Assembly: GCA_937925855.1 (NCBI GenBank)
Contig: CALAMO010000016.1
Span: forward strand, 48,683-112,682
Source of the DNA: an uncultured Thiotrichaceae bacterium
Lineage (GTDB): Bacteria; Pseudomonadota; Gammaproteobacteria; Thiotrichales; Thiotrichaceae
Length of the DNA: 64,000 bases
Direction of reading: 5' to 3'
Shown here: in pieces, positions 1-9,825 of the stretch
Position numbering within the stretch: position 1 is the first letter of the stretch
How the letters are laid out: each line of letters begins with the position of its first letter
Notes under the pieces: generated by a model
Databases searched by the model: none
Told to the model about the DNA's origin: nothing
Seen by the model: the letters and a program-made list of their open reading frames with translations, nothing else
Translations under genes and position numbers: made by a program

Positions 1-643
1 CATCGGGTTCATGTCGCTGTGGCACACCGGCAATTTGGATATGGCCGATGACATCAAAATACTGCTCCAACGCACAGATAACATCGCCTCGCGTAATCTG
101 GTGATGATAAATGTCAAACTGCAAGCGCACATTCGGCAGCGCTAACTCCTCAATGATTTGCGCCGCGGCAGCGGTCGAAGCCAGAAAATACCCCGGCATA
201 TCACGCGGATTAATGGGTTCAATTAAGACATCACACCCAATCTCGCCTAAACGCTGCGCCGCATAGCGTAAATTAGTCTGATAACAGGCCATTGCCTGTG
301 CGGGCTCAGTTTGCCCCAACAGCCCGGCCATCATATGCACATGGGGTACGTTGCTGGCCTCAATATAGGGAATCGCCTGCGCCACGCTGGCTTGAAATTC
401 CGCTTCTCGCCCGGGTAAGCAGGCCAAGCCTCGCTCCCCCACTTCCCAGTCACCAGGGGGAAGGTTAAACAGTGCCTGTGTTAGACCGTTATCGGCTAGA
501 GCTGCCGCAATTTCAGCAGGGCTATGCGCATAGGGAAATAGAAATTCAACGGCGTTAAAGCCCGCTGCTCGCGCCGCCGCAAAACGCTCAAGGAAGGCAT
601 GTTCATTAAACATCATCGACAAATTAGCCGCAAATTTAGGCAT
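1..643 (-). CDS. otnI: 2-oxo-tetronate isomerase (hydroxypyruvate isomerase family), 3' end outside the window
   Basis: The protein begins MPKFAANLSMMFNEH and runs off the left edge, so about 214 residues are visible. It is a xylose-isomerase-like TIM-barrel protein of the hydroxypyruvate isomerase/OtnI family. The N-terminal pattern, the central GCDVLIEPINPRDMPGYFL segment with its metal-binding glutamate, and the later LQFDLYHHQ segment are typical of the family. OtnI interconverts 2-oxo- and 3-oxo-tetronates in threonate/erythronate degradation. The otnK kinase lies 114 bases upstream on the same strand, which favours OtnI over a plain hydroxypyruvate isomerase. The start at 643 is the only one that gives the usual family N-terminus. 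Confidence 0.85.
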   Translation of the reverse strand, partial: MPKFAANLSMMFNEHAFLERFAAARAAGFNAVEFLFPYAHSPAEIAAALADNGLTQALFNLPPGDWEVGERGLACLPGREAEFQASVAQAIPYIEASNVPHVHMMAGLLGQTEPAQAMACYQTNLRYAAQRLGEIGCDVLIEPINPRDMPGYFLASTAAAAQIIEELALPNVRLQFDIYHHQITRGDVICALEQYFDVIGHIQIAGVPQRHEPD

Positions 644-757
644 ATTCACTCCAAGTTTGGTTATTCGTCATTCGTTGTCGCTCCGCGCGTATCCGCCCAG
701 CACGGGGTGACCATAAACAGCGCTTAATGCGACCCACTGATTCAGTCATTGAGTCAT

Positions 758-2098
758 TCAACCATCAGCTCCCACTGCAGCTGCATCCAGCAAGCGCGTA
801 GCCTTAGTGAAGAAGTCCTCTGCGCCAAAATTACCTGATTTTAATGCTAACCAACCCAGCACTCGGCCCTGGCTATCCAGCGCCTGTGTCCATGGGACGC
901 CTGGATCAATTTCTGGCCCAATACGCAGCGCTGCCACACCCAGCTGTGACACAACAGCGCCCGAAGTCTCACCGCCTGCTGCAATGAGGCGACCGTCACC
1001 CGTGGTCGGCATCAGCGCACGTGCAATCTGACTCAGCGCGTCTTCTGCTAGCTGTCCGGCGCGCGCACTGCCTAGTTCGGCCTGCGCGGCTTGTACCTGT
1101 TCGGCCGTGCCTGAGGCATACACCATGACGGGGGCCGTTGCACCTGCCGCTGCTTGCTGCGCCAGCTGCTGCTGAACCCAGTCGATCGCTTGTGGTACGC
1201 ACGTCGGATCGGCGGCGATTGTCCGTGGGTCTAGCCGCAGCGTCATACCGCCATCGGCTTTAAAGCGCTCAATTTGGCTTATTGTCGCCTTAGAGCAGCT
1301 GCCACTGAGCATGACGGTGGGTTGTTGGGTCGCCTGTGCGGCCAGCGTGTCTTGTGTGGTCATGCTATAACGGCCTAACGCGGCGTGTGCGCCTGCCAGA
1401 GGCGTTGCCAGCCCTGAACCGCCTGCGACTAAAGGTGCATCCACCAGCGCATGGCCCCAATGTGCCAGATCCTGCTCTGATACGGTATCACCAATCACCT
1501 GAGCGATATTATTCTGTGCCAACTCAGCCAAACGCAGCCGCAATGCCGCAGCACCCCCCGCGACTTCTGCCTGCGTGATCAACGCCACCTCGCCTTGAGA
1601 TTGCTGGCTTAACCAGCGCACCAGATTAGCATCGGTCATTGGATTGAGTGGATGCTGCTCCATCCCACTTTCATTGAGCAGCTTATCAAATACAAATAGA
1701 TGACCCTGATACACACTGCGACCATTCACCGGGAGCGCTGGGATATGTGCCACGGTTTTTACCCCAATAACAGCGGCCAGTGCTTCGGTCACTGGGCCAA
1801 TATTACCCGCTGGGGTTGAATCAAAGGTTGAGCAGTATTTGAAATAGCACTGGCGCACGCCGATGTCTGCAAGTGCCTGCCATGCGGTTAATGTCTGATC
1901 AATAGCAGCCTGTACGGGAATTGAGCGTGACTTCAAGGCCACAACGATAGCATCTGCCTCAATCCCCGCCAGCAGAGCAGGCGATGGCAGACCAATGGTT
2001 TGTACGACCTGCATACCGCCACGCACCAGCATAGCCGCGATGTCGGTGGCTCCGGTGAAATCATCGGCAATCACCCCGATAATCGCTTGTTTTTTCAT
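758..2098 (-). CDS. otnK: 3-oxo-tetronate kinase (four-carbon acid sugar kinase, DUF1537 family)
   Basis: 446 residues, normal for the family. The N-terminal domain carries VIADDFTGATD at residues 9-19, the substrate-side aspartate motif of four-carbon acid sugar kinases. The C-terminal nucleotide-binding domain shows MLSGSCSKAT near residue 262 and GGETSGAVV near residue 375. The enzyme phosphorylates 3-oxo-tetronate at O4; the product is then decarboxylated to a triose phosphate by OtnC, which is not seen here. It precedes otnI on the same strand, so the two should work together on D-threonate or L-/D-erythronate. A promoter with repeated TGACAT elements lies upstream at 2190-2219. Confidence 0.88.
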   Translation of the reverse strand: MKKQAIIGVIADDFTGATDIAAMLVRGGMQVVQTIGLPSPALLAGIEADAIVVALKSRSIPVQAAIDQTLTAWQALADIGVRQCYFKYCSTFDSTPAGNIGPVTEALAAVIGVKTVAHIPALPVNGRSVYQGHLFVFDKLLNESGMEQHPLNPMTDANLVRWLSQQSQGEVALITQAEVAGGAAALRLRLAELAQNNIAQVIGDTVSEQDLAHWGHALVDAPLVAGGSGLATPLAGAHAALGRYSMTTQDTLAAQATQQPTVMLSGSCSKATISQIERFKADGGMTLRLDPRTIAADPTCVPQAIDWVQQQLAQQAAAGATAPVMVYASGTAEQVQAAQAELGSARAGQLAEDALSQIARALMPTTGDGRLIAAGGETSGAVVSQLGVAALRIGPEIDPGVPWTQALDSQGRVLGWLALKSGNFGAEDFFTKATRLLDAAAVGADG

Positions 2099-2189
2099 GC
2101 TTATGCCGTCCTTTAGTCTTCTATGGCAGCGGTGTTAAGGAAATAATGATTGACATCTGCTGCTTTGACTCTCAGAAATGTCAGCTGTG

Positions 2190-2219
2190 ATTTTAGCAGT
2201 GTCGTGTGAAAGATGTCAG
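2190..2219 (-). promoter_or_regulatory. probable promoter of otnK-otnI with repeated TGACAT elements
   Basis: On the minus strand, CTGACA (2219-2214) and TAAAAT (2195-2190) are separated by 18 bases, each one mismatch from the sigma-70 consensus. The -35 is part of GCTGACATC. A second direct copy, GCTGACATT, follows near 2184-2176, and an inverted copy (GATTGACATC on the plus strand) lies near 2147-2156. Repeated elements around a promoter suggest an operator, but no regulator gene is adjacent. This is sequence inspection only. Confidence 0.5.
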
Positions 2220-2263
2220 CAATGCTAGCGGGCTTACTCGCGCTACCTAAGCGCCTGTTACAC

Positions 2264-3217
2264 TCAAATCAACTGCAATTCACGCAGTAAAAACAAACCC
2301 AGTGTCACGCTTACCATCGACAGCAGTGACGTTAGCGCAATTAACGCCGCCGCTAAATAGTGGTTGCCACCCAGCGCTCGCACCATCGGGTAGCTAGCGG
2401 TTGCCGTCGGAGCAGCGCTCATAAAAAACAATACGCCTAACGCTTCACCGCGCAACCCAAACAGCACGCCGCCCGCCACAATCGCCCCTGGCACTAAGAC
2501 CAGTTTAGTCAGCGCCCCCCAATACACCGTCGCTGACGTGGAAAATTCACGCCAGCGAATCGCAGCACCACCACATAACAAAGCCAGCGGCAGCGCCATC
2601 AGTGCCAAATACGTCATCGCATCCAGCAGCACACCGGGTACTGGCACCTGCCACGCAGACACTAGCAGCGCGGTGACAATCGCCAAAATTAATGGATTCG
2701 TGCCAATCCTGCGCCACAGCACGCTAAATAGCGGCCGCTGCTCTGCACCAGACGCGGCCAGATGCCGGTTCAGCGTCAGCAGTGCCAGTACGTTAAATAG
2801 AATGGTCATGACGGCGATATAGACCGAGGCCACTGGCAGCACCGTTTCACCGAAGGCGTTGAGTGCAAAAGCCAGACCTACAATACCCATATTGCCGCGA
2901 AACGCGGCTTGTACAAAGGTGCTACGGTCAGCCTGTACCAGACGCGGTGCAACCAGCAACTCTAGCACCAAAAACACCAGCAGCGTCGCCGCCAGCGCAT
3001 AAGCCAATAAGCCTAAGGGGAGGTCAATAAAACTGATGTGAATCAGTTTGGTGAAGAGCATACAGGGCAGCGCGACCTTAAACGCCAGTTCAGCACCCAG
3101 CCGGGCAAATTCATGATTAATCAGGCCGATGCGTTTCAGCACTATACCGGCCACAATCATTAAAAAGATGGGCGCAGTGACGCCGAAGGCGAAGGCCAGA
3201 TTAGCACTGCCTTGCAT
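2264..3217 (-). CDS. AEC-family (auxin efflux carrier-like) permease
   Basis: 317 residues from the chosen ATG at 3217, about ten hydrophobic segments. An N-terminal block of five helices and a C-terminal block containing the conserved SAAPTATASYPMVRALGG region match the AEC/PIN-like family, which exports or imports small organic acids. A longer reading frame begins at 3280, but that would overlap the 3' end of the upstream SDR gene and add a non-hydrophobic Cys/Trp-rich tail. The start MQGSANLAFAFGV gives the usual length and a 34-base gap to the SDR stop. It is probably cotranscribed with the SDR gene. The substrate cannot be deduced. Confidence 0.8.
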   Translation of the reverse strand: MQGSANLAFAFGVTAPIFLMIVAGIVLKRIGLINHEFARLGAELAFKVALPCMLFTKLIHISFIDLPLGLLAYALAATLLVFLVLELLVAPRLVQADRSTFVQAAFRGNMGIVGLAFALNAFGETVLPVASVYIAVMTILFNVLALLTLNRHLAASGAEQRPLFSVLWRRIGTNPLILAIVTALLVSAWQVPVPGVLLDAMTYLALMALPLALLCGGAAIRWREFSTSATVYWGALTKLVLVPGAIVAGGVLFGLRGEALGVLFFMSAAPTATASYPMVRALGGNHYLAAALIALTSLLSMVSVTLGLFLLRELQLI

Positions 3218-3251
3218 TAGCGCAGTATCAGCAGTGCTTTGGGCGCCACAT

Positions 3252-3956
3252 TCACGCCAGCAAAATGCCTCCATCGACATCTACCGTGGTGCCGGTGACA
3301 AAATCATTCTCCAACAGGAAGATAATCCCGTGTGCGCATTCATCTGCTGTACCCGGACGCGGGATGAGGTTGCCACCGGTGAGGCGCTGATAGTGCGCGC
3401 TACGCTCATCGCCCTGCAACGGCACCATCGGGGTATCAATCAGGCCAGGCGACATGACATTAATACGTCGGGGTTTAATTTCTTTGGCAATGCCCCGCAC
3501 CATGGCCTCGACCGCGCTGCCGACGGAAGACAACGCAATCTGCCCGCTGCCGCATTTACGCGCCGGGGAGCCGCTGACCAACACCACCGAACCATGCTCC
3601 GGCATATGACCCAGACCATAACGTACCACATTGGCATAGCCCCAGAGCTTATCGAATGAGCCTTGGTAGCCGGCCATATCCATGTCCATAAACGGGCCAA
3701 GCGCCCGATCACCGCCGGTGGCGGCGCTCACTAAAATATCAAACGGTGCCTGGGCTGCAAATAAGGCTTCCAACGCCGTCTGATCACGCACATCACAGGC
3801 AGCAGTGCTGACACCAGCGGGTAAATCAACAGCTTTATCTGGGTTGCGACTAATGGCGATAACCGTAGCGCCCTGCGCTGATAAGCGGTGTACCGTCGCC
3901 AAACCGATTCCTGAGGTGCCCCCAAAAACCAGCGCTTTCTTGCCTTTAATATCCAT
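3252..3956 (-). CDS. SDR-family protein lacking the usual catalytic Tyr-Lys pair
   Basis: 234 residues. The Rossmann nucleotide-binding motif GGTSGIG is at residues 12-18, followed by the CDVR acid loop, and the C-terminus ends in DVDGG as in classical short-chain dehydrogenases. The region that normally reads YxxxK reads LSSVGSAVEAM after the VSGSPARK segment: leucine stands at the tyrosine position and glycine at the lysine position. An atypical SDR subgroup with this change is known. The protein may therefore bind NAD(P) without classical SDR catalysis, or use another mechanism. It lies directly upstream of the AEC permease and probably forms an operon with it. Substrate unknown. Confidence 0.78.
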   Translation of the reverse strand: MDIKGKKALVFGGTSGIGLATVHRLSAQGATVIAISRNPDKAVDLPAGVSTAACDVRDQTALEALFAAQAPFDILVSAATGGDRALGPFMDMDMAGYQGSFDKLWGYANVVRYGLGHMPEHGSVVLVSGSPARKCGSGQIALSSVGSAVEAMVRGIAKEIKPRRINVMSPGLIDTPMVPLQGDERSAHYQRLTGGNLIPRPGTADECAHGIIFLLENDFVTGTTVDVDGGILLA

Positions 3957-4040
3957 TAATATGTTCCCTCAAGTCATGTGCATACTGCTTTAGTTGGCGC
4001 GATGTGCGCCCCTATTCCATCATTGTGCGTGCTACCGCAA

Positions 4041-4523
4041 TTAGCAATAGTGAACCTCAATAATTTCATATTCACGAATGCCACTTGGGGCCTGCACCGT
4101 AGCGATATCGCCTTCTTCCTTACCAATCATGGCGCGGGCTACCGGTGAGGAAACTGCGATTTTACCCTGCTTCAAATCGGACTCGATATCGCCAACAATC
4201 TGATACTCGATGGTTTCACCGCTGTCCAAATCTTCCAGCTCAACCCGTGCACCAAACACCACTTTCCCAGCGTTGGCGGCCCCGACGGTAGCCACATCAA
4301 TAATCTGCGCGTTCGATAACACCGCTTCCAATTCCTGAATGCGGCCTTCACAGAAACCCTGCTGTTCGCGCGCTGCGTGGTACTCGGCGTTTTCTTTTAG
4401 ATCACCGTGTTCACGCGCTTCCGCAATGGCTTGCACAATACGCGGACGGTCTTGTTTTTTCAGGCGCTCTAACTCAGCCTTGAGTATTTCCGCACCGCTG
4501 GCGGTTAAGGGCGGTCTATTCAT
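4041..4523 (-). CDS. greA: transcription elongation factor GreA
   Basis: 160 residues, the usual GreA length. The N-terminal antiparallel coiled coil contains the [16 protein letters not shown] and [18 protein letters not shown] segments; the acidic tip is placed in the RNA polymerase secondary channel and stimulates cleavage of backtracked RNA. The C-terminal FKBP-like domain ends with [14 protein letters not shown] and YEIIEVHY, typical of GreA rather than GreB. It lies 140 bases after carB on the same strand, the common carA-carB-greA order of gammaproteobacteria. Confidence 0.96.
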   Translation of the reverse strand: MNRPPLTASGAEILKAELERLKKQDRPRIVQAIAEAREHGDLKENAEYHAAREQQGFCEGRIQELEAVLSNAQIIDVATVGAANAGKVVFGARVELEDLDSGETIEYQIVGDIESDLKQGKIAVSSPVARAMIGKEEGDIATVQAPSGIREYEIIEVHYC

Positions 4524-4623
4524 AACACTATCCTATTGGTCTGGCAGCGCTGTTTATTCCAAGGTTTCCCCCACAGCGCCTAAATCACTATCATCGCAGT
4601 ATCGCATGAAAACGGGTGCTCAT

Positions 4624-4640
4624 CACCCCTGATCGGGGTG
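4624..4640. repeat. small inverted repeat between carB and greA
   Basis: CACCCC and GGGGTG with a five-base loop. Neither strand has a T-run after it, so this is not a convincing intrinsic terminator. It may modulate read-through from carAB into greA. Confidence 0.3.
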
Positions 4641-4663
4641 AAAATCCGATAGTATGCTTAATT

Positions 4664-7600
4664 TTAAGCCATGCTAAGGTGTAGATCCTGTAGCCGATAA
4701 ACCTGCTCATCAGCGGTATAAGCCATCGCTAAGCAATGCGCCCGTGCACCCTCGATCGTCGTGCTGTACGTCACCTTATGCTGTAAGGCTTCGCGCCGAA
4801 TCTCTGAGGAATCCAGGGTAGACTGCTCGCCCTCCGTGGTATTCACAATGAGCGCGATTTCATCATTCACAATCCTATCAATAATATTGGGCCGCCCTTC
4901 CTGTAGCTTATTCACCACCTCACAGGCAATACCGGCCTCTTTTAACTCCCGCGCGGTACCCCGAGTCGCCACAATACTGAAACCTAAATCAACCAGCATA
5001 CCGCCAATAGCACGCAAATGCCGCCGATCCGCCTCGCGTACGCTAACAAAAGCCACGCCGCCCTGCGGATAAACGCCGCCCGCGCCGTAATGCGCTTTAC
5101 CAAAGGCCTCAGCAAAGGTATGCCCTACCCCCATAACTTCACCCGTTGATTTCATTTCCGGGCTTAAGATCGGGTCAACCTCAGGAAATTTAATAAACGG
5201 GAATACCGCTTCTTTCACCGAGAAATAACCAGGAATCACTTCCTCAGTTGCTTGTTGCTCGACCAGCGTCGTGCCCGCCATGCAACGTGCCGCAATTTTC
5301 GCCAGCGGGCGCCCCGTTGCTTTCGAGACGTAAGGTACGGTGCGCGAGGCACGCGGATTCACCTCTAACACATACACCGTATCACCCTTAATCGCGAACT
5401 GTGTATTCATCAGGCCAATCACATTCAGCGCTTTTGCCATACGTGTTGCCTGCGCCCGCAGTTCATCCTGCATCGCCGGGCTGAGTGAATAAGGGGGGAG
5501 TGAACAAGCCGAATCACCGGAGTGAATCCCGGCCTGCTCAATATGCTGCATAATACCGCCAATCAGCACGTCCTCGCCGTCGCAAATCGCATCCACATCC
5601 ACTTCCACCGCATCATCTAGAAAACGATCCAGCAGTACCGGCGACTCATTGGAGACAGAGACCGCCGTATTCATATAGCGCCGCAGTTCATTTTCATGAT
5701 AAACGATTTCCATCGCCCGCCCGCCGAGGACGTAGGACGGCCTGACCACCAGTGGATAACCGACCTCTTCCGCCAGTCTGACGGCCTGGTCTAGGCTGCT
5801 GGCCGTGCGATTCGGCGGCTGCTTGAGGCCGAGGCGGTCAATCAGCTGCTGGAAGCGCTCACGGTCTTCCGCCAAATCAATCGAATCGGGCGAGGTGCCG
5901 ATAATTGGCGCACCCAGCGCCTCCAAATCACGCGCCAGCTTCAGCGGAGTCTGGCCACCATACTGCACAATCACGCCGTGGGGCTGTTCGAGATCAACGA
6001 TCTCCATCACATCCTCCAGCGTCAATGGCTCAAAATACAAACGGTCCGAGGTATCATAATCGGTGGACACGGTCTCCGGGTTACAGTTCACCATAATGGT
6101 TTCATAACCGTCGGCGCGCATCGCCAGCGCGGCGTGCACACAGCAGTAGTCAAACTCAATGCCCTGGCCGATGCGATTCGGCCCACCGCCTAACACCATA
6201 ATCTTTTTACGCTGTGTTGGCTCAGATTCGCACTCTTCCTCATAAGTCGAATACATATAGGCCGTATCAGTCGCAAATTCCGCCGCGCAGGTATCGACCC
6301 GCTTATAAACTGGCTTCACTCCCAGTTTTTTACGGGCGTTGCGAATGGCGCGCTCCTTTTCGTTCAGTAATTTTGCTAAGCGCCGGTCTGAGAAGCCCTT
6401 ACGCTTCAAACGAAACATTTCATCCGCACTCAAGTCATTCAGCAAACGCTCTTTCAGGCCGTTTTCCAGCGCGACCAGCTCTTCCATCTGCACCAGAAAC
6501 CAGCGATCGATGTGACACAGGCTGTGCACTTCCTCAATGTCCATGCCGTAGCGGAACGCATCAGCGACGTACAAAATGCGCTCAGCTTTCGGCTCCGTGA
6601 GCTCACGCCGCAAAATATCTTTGGCATTCGGTGCGTCTCTGTCCAGGCGCTCATCCAGGCCGTCAATACCGGTCTCCAGACCACGCAGCGCTTTTTGCAT
6701 CGATTCTTGGAAGGTACGCCCAATCGCCATCACCTCACCCACGGATTTCATTTGTGTGGTCAGGTTCGGGTCGGCTTTGGGGAATTTTTCAAAGGTAAAG
6801 CGTGGTATTTTAGTCACCACGTAGTCGATGCTGGGCTCAAATGATGCCGGCGTGGCTCCCCCGGTGATTTCGTTGCGCAGCTCATCCAGCGTATAGCCAA
6901 TCGCCAGCTTAGCCGCCACTTTAGCAATCGGGAAGCCGGTGGCTTTAGAGGCCAGCGCGGAAGAGCGCGACACGCGGGGATTCATTTCGATCACAATAAT
7001 CCGCCCGTCATGCGGATTAATCGAGAACTGTACGTTCGACCCACCGGTGTCAACACCGATTTTGCGCAGCACCGCCAGCGATGCATTGCGCAGCAGCTGG
7101 TATTCTTTATCCGTCAGTGTCTGTGCCGGTGCGACAGTGATGGAATCACCGGTGTGCACGCCCATGGGATCAAAGTTTTCAATCGAACAGACAATAATAC
7201 AGTTATCATTACGATCCCGAACTACCTCCATCTCATATTCTTTCCAGCCGAGCAGCGATTCCTCTAAGAGCACCTCGGTCGTGGGCGACATATCCAAACC
7301 GCGCGCTACAATGGTCTCAAATTCCTGTTTATTATAGGCAATGCCGCCACCGGCCCCGCCCATGGTAAACGAAGGACGAATAATGACTGGGAAGCCCAAT
7401 TCCTGCTGCGCAGCCCAGGCATCGCTCATGCTGTGAGCAATGAATGAAATGGCGGAACCCAGGCCAATCTCATCCATAGCGGTACGGAATTTTTCGCGAT
7501 CCTCCGCCATGTCAATGGCTTCTTTAGTCGCGCCAATCATTTCCACTCCGAACTGTTCAAGCACGCCTTCACGCGCTAGATCCAGCGCACAGTTAAGCGC

Positions 7601-7882
7601 GGTCTGCCCGCCCATGGTAGGCAATAAGGTATCGGGGCGTTCTTTTTCAATGATTTTAGCCACTGTTTGCCAGCGAATCGGCTCGATGTAGATTGCATCA
7701 GCCATTTCCGGGTCGGTCATAATGGTGGCCGGATTCGAGTTGACTAGAATCACCCGGAAACCTTCTTCCCGCAGGGCTTTACATGCCTGAGCACCGGAAT
7801 AATCGAACTCACAGGCCTGACCGATTACAATCGGGCCAGCACCAATAATCAGAATACTTTTAATGTCACTACGTTTTGGCAT
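4664..7882 (-). CDS. carB: carbamoyl-phosphate synthase large subunit
   Basis: 1072 residues, full length. It has two tandem ATP-grasp halves. The first starts with [23 protein letters not shown] and the second, near residue 555, with [20 protein letters not shown]. The C-terminal ~130 residues form an MGS-like allosteric domain. The protein makes carbamoyl phosphate from ammonia (delivered by CarA), bicarbonate and two ATP, for arginine and pyrimidine synthesis. carA lies 57 bases upstream on the same strand, so the two form one operon with the likely attenuator in front of carA. Confidence 0.98.
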   Translation of the reverse strand: MPKRSDIKSILIIGAGPIVIGQACEFDYSGAQACKALREEGFRVILVNSNPATIMTDPEMADAIYIEPIRWQTVAKIIEKERPDTLLPTMGGQTALNCALDLAREGVLEQFGVEMIGATKEAIDMAEDREKFRTAMDEIGLGSAISFIAHSMSDAWAAQQELGFPVIIRPSFTMGGAGGGIAYNKQEFETIVARGLDMSPTTEVLLEESLLGWKEYEMEVVRDRNDNCIIVCSIENFDPMGVHTGDSITVAPAQTLTDKEYQLLRNASLAVLRKIGVDTGGSNVQFSINPHDGRIIVIEMNPRVSRSSALASKATGFPIAKVAAKLAIGYTLDELRNEITGGATPASFEPSIDYVVTKIPRFTFEKFPKADPNLTTQMKSVGEVMAIGRTFQESMQKALRGLETGIDGLDERLDRDAPNAKDILRRELTEPKAERILYVADAFRYGMDIEEVHSLCHIDRWFLVQMEELVALENGLKERLLNDLSADEMFRLKRKGFSDRRLAKLLNEKERAIRNARKKLGVKPVYKRVDTCAAEFATDTAYMYSTYEEECESEPTQRKKIMVLGGGPNRIGQGIEFDYCCVHAALAMRADGYETIMVNCNPETVSTDYDTSDRLYFEPLTLEDVMEIVDLEQPHGVIVQYGGQTPLKLARDLEALGAPIIGTSPDSIDLAEDRERFQQLIDRLGLKQPPNRTASSLDQAVRLAEEVGYPLVVRPSYVLGGRAMEIVYHENELRRYMNTAVSVSNESPVLLDRFLDDAVEVDVDAICDGEDVLIGGIMQHIEQAGIHSGDSACSLPPYSLSPAMQDELRAQATRMAKALNVIGLMNTQFAIKGDTVYVLEVNPRASRTVPYVSKATGRPLAKIAARCMAGTTLVEQQATEEVIPGYFSVKEAVFPFIKFPEVDPILSPEMKSTGEVMGVGHTFAEAFGKAHYGAGGVYPQGGVAFVSVREADRRHLRAIGGMLVDLGFSIVATRGTARELKEAGIACEVVNKLQEGRPNIIDRIVNDEIALIVNTTEGEQSTLDSSEIRREALQHKVTYSTTIEGARAHCLAMAYTADEQVYRLQDLHLSMA

Positions 7883-7939
7883 TACTTTGGGCTTCCAGTT
7901 TTTGGGTTGCTTGTGGGTGCATGTCTGTGGATCATGGCA

Positions 7940-9076
7940 TTAACGCTTGGCCTGCATCAGCGCAATAAAATGGTCGAACACGGGGGCGACATCGTGCGGG
8001 CCTGGGCTGGCTTCGGGGTGTCCCTGAAAGCTAAACGCCGGGCAATCTGTGCGCTCAATACCCTGGAGGCTGTTATCAAACAATGAGCGGTGCGTGGCCA
8101 CTAGATTATCCGGCAAACTGGCTTCATCGATAGCAAAGCCGTGATTCTGACTGCTGATCATCACCGTTTTATCTTGTAAATTTTGTACGGGGTGATTCGC
8201 ACCGTGATGCCCAAACTTCATCTTGAGAGTGCGCGCGCCGCTGGCTAGCCCCAAGAGCTGATGTCCCAGACAAATCCCGAAGGTGGGCACGCGCTGTTCT
8301 AGGATCTGCGCAATCGCTGTGATTGCATAATCACAGGGCTCGGGATCACCGGGGCCGTTGGAGAGAAACACCCCATCCGGCTGCATGGCGAGCACTTCAG
8401 CAGCAGGCGTACGCGCCGGTACCACGGTAACATGGCAGCCGCGATCCACTAGCATACGCAGGATATTGGTCTTAATGCCGTAGTCGTAGGCGACAACCTT
8501 GAAGTCGCTGTGCGTGCGGGTATCGGCACGCGCGGTTTCGGGGTCAAGCTGCCAGCTGCCCTCCGTCCAGGTATAGGCTTGGCTGACACTCACTTCCTGG
8601 GCTAAATCCATCCCCTTCAGGCCGGGAAAGGCTTGCGCTGAGGCCAAGGCAGCGGCGCGATCGGGTGCCTCGCCTGCGATTATGCAGCCGCGCTGCGCGC
8701 CTTTTTCACGTAGAATTCGCGTCAAACGCCGGGTATCAATATCCGCAATCGCCACAATCCCGTGGCGTTGCAGGTAGCTCCCTAGTGATTCTTCTGCCCG
8801 CCAGTTACTGTGCAAAGTAGGCACATCGCGCACGATAAGCCCAGCAGCCTGTACCGCCCCCGATTCCTGATCTTCCTGATTAACCCCGGTGTTACCAATA
8901 TGCGGATAGGTCAGCGTTACCATTTGCCGTGCATAGGAGGGATCAGTCAGAATTTCTTGATAACCCGTCAGTGCGGTATTAAACACCACCTCGCCGGTTG
9001 TTTTTCCATCGCTCCCGATAGACTGCCCGCAAAAAACACTACCGTCTTCTAATACCAGTATTGCCTGTTTATTCAT
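7940..9076 (-). CDS. carA: carbamoyl-phosphate synthase small (glutaminase) subunit
   Basis: 378 residues from ATG at 9076. The protein begins [17 protein letters not shown], matching the family N-terminus. The C-terminal class I glutamine amidotransferase domain shows the nucleophile motif [11 protein letters not shown] near residue 267 and the His-Glu part in [13 protein letters not shown]. It releases ammonia from glutamine and channels it to CarB. An upstream in-frame extension to 9169 was rejected: it runs through a strong hairpin and a separate leader-peptide frame and has no counterpart in the family. Confidence 0.95.
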   Translation of the reverse strand: MNKQAILVLEDGSVFCGQSIGSDGKTTGEVVFNTALTGYQEILTDPSYARQMVTLTYPHIGNTGVNQEDQESGAVQAAGLIVRDVPTLHSNWRAEESLGSYLQRHGIVAIADIDTRRLTRILREKGAQRGCIIAGEAPDRAAALASAQAFPGLKGMDLAQEVSVSQAYTWTEGSWQLDPETARADTRTHSDFKVVAYDYGIKTNILRMLVDRGCHVTVVPARTPAAEVLAMQPDGVFLSNGPGDPEPCDYAITAIAQILEQRVPTFGICLGHQLLGLASGARTLKMKFGHHGANHPVQNLQDKTVMISSQNHGFAIDEASLPDNLVATHRSLFDNSLQGIERTDCPAFSFQGHPEASPGPHDVAPVFDHFIALMQAKR

Positions 9077-9097
9077 TCGTGTTTGTTCCATACAATA

Positions 9098-9123
9098 ACG
9101 GGATGAGTAGGTACTCATCCCGT
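9098..9123 (-). promoter_or_regulatory. candidate attenuator hairpin in the carAB leader
   Basis: Two perfect 12-base arms, ACGGGATGAGTA and TACTCATCCCGT, are separated by two bases. On the transcribed strand the stem is followed by TTATTGTATGG, a weak U-tract. It sits 22 bases before the carA start and 14 bases after the stop codon of a short leader peptide. That arrangement fits transcription attenuation or translation-coupled control. Confidence 0.6.
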
Positions 9124-9137
9124 AGTAATTTCGTGGC

Positions 9138-9173
9138 CTAGCACATACGCAGGGTATACACCCTCGCAAACAT
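9138..9173 (-). CDS. candidate carAB leader peptide, 11 codons
   Basis: A short frame encodes [11 protein letters not shown] and ends 14 bases before the attenuator hairpin. It has two Arg codons (AGG, CGT) and a Tyr codon. AGGAG lies 12 bases upstream of its ATG, somewhat far for an ideal ribosome-binding site. The codons for residues 4-8 also fold into a small hairpin (AGGGT/ACCCT). A leader-peptide mechanism for carAB control by pyrimidines and arginine has been described for Pseudomonas, so the layout is plausible. Expression is not shown. Confidence 0.5.
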   Translation of the reverse strand: MFARVYTLRMC

Positions 9174-9198
9174 AGAAGCCTGCAGCTCCTAAAGTAAT

Positions 9199-9227
9199 AT
9201 ATTAACGTTTGCTTAGCGGGGTGTCTA
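9199..9227 (-). promoter_or_regulatory. probable carAB promoter
   Basis: On the minus strand, TAGACA (9227-9222) and TAATAT (9204-9199) are separated by 17 bases. Transcription would begin near 9192, about 20 bases before the leader-peptide ATG. The -35 overlaps the last bases of the methyltransferase gene upstream. Confidence 0.5.
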
Positions 9228-9818
9228 TGACTTACGCCAGCACAACAGCCGGTTATTCGCGGGCATCGTCTGATCTTGTTCCAGTATCATACCCGCCTGC
9301 TGCGCCAGCTGATCGACCGCCTCAAGGTCCCGAATCGCCCGCTCCGGGTGCTGTGCGCTAAGCCACTGGTCGAACTGGGCATTGCTGGCGCTGGTGTACT
9401 GACCTGCGTAATTAAAGGGCCCATAAACCAATAGCCGTCCGCCCAGCGGCAGTAGTGCGCCCGCACCCGCGATGCAAGCCGCCACCATCGGCATACTCAT
9501 GATATGAAAGGTATTAGCAGTGAAGATCGCATCAACCGCCAGCTGCGGCCAGTCCGGCTGTAAAACATCTAAGGTGAGCGGGCCGTGCACATTAGCGAGC
9601 TGAGCATCTTCCAGCCAGCACTGAATACCGGCATGATAGGCGGCCTGATCACTGGTATACCAAGCGAGGTGCGGCATGGCCGCCGCAAAGTGCACGGCGT
9701 GCTGCCCGGTGCCACTGCCAATTTCCAACACCGCTTGCTGCTGTCGCAGCAGTGGACGAATAGCGCTGAGAATAGGTGCCTGATTCTGGACACAGGATTC
9801 GGCGTAGGGTTTATTCAT
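9225..9818 (-). CDS. DUF938 family class I SAM-dependent methyltransferase
   Basis: 197 residues. The SAM-binding glycine loop [16 protein letters not shown] lies near residues 30-45. The TFHIMSM motif near residue 103 and the [12 protein letters not shown] segment near 132 are typical of the DUF938 family. Substrate and role are unknown. The start is seven bases after the xylB stop, so it is probably the last gene of the operon that starts with the ROK regulator. Nothing in the sequence ties it to xylose; its position may simply be read-through. Confidence 0.85.
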   Translation of the reverse strand: MNKPYAESCVQNQAPILSAIRPLLRQQQAVLEIGSGTGQHAVHFAAAMPHLAWYTSDQAAYHAGIQCWLEDAQLANVHGPLTLDVLQPDWPQLAVDAIFTANTFHIMSMPMVAACIAGAGALLPLGGRLLVYGPFNYAGQYTSASNAQFDQWLSAQHPERAIRDLEAVDQLAQQAGMILEQDQTMPANNRLLCWRKS

Positions 9819-9825
9819 AGTTCAC

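Noticed and set aside
807..1031. Open frames antisense to otnK, carB, xylB, soxA, sdhA and others
   Set aside because: They lie wholly within well-supported genes, have no ribosome-binding sites and show no family features.
9077..9169. In-frame N-terminal extension of CarA
   Set aside because: It passes through the strong hairpin and contains the leader region; the family N-terminus begins at [12 protein letters not shown].
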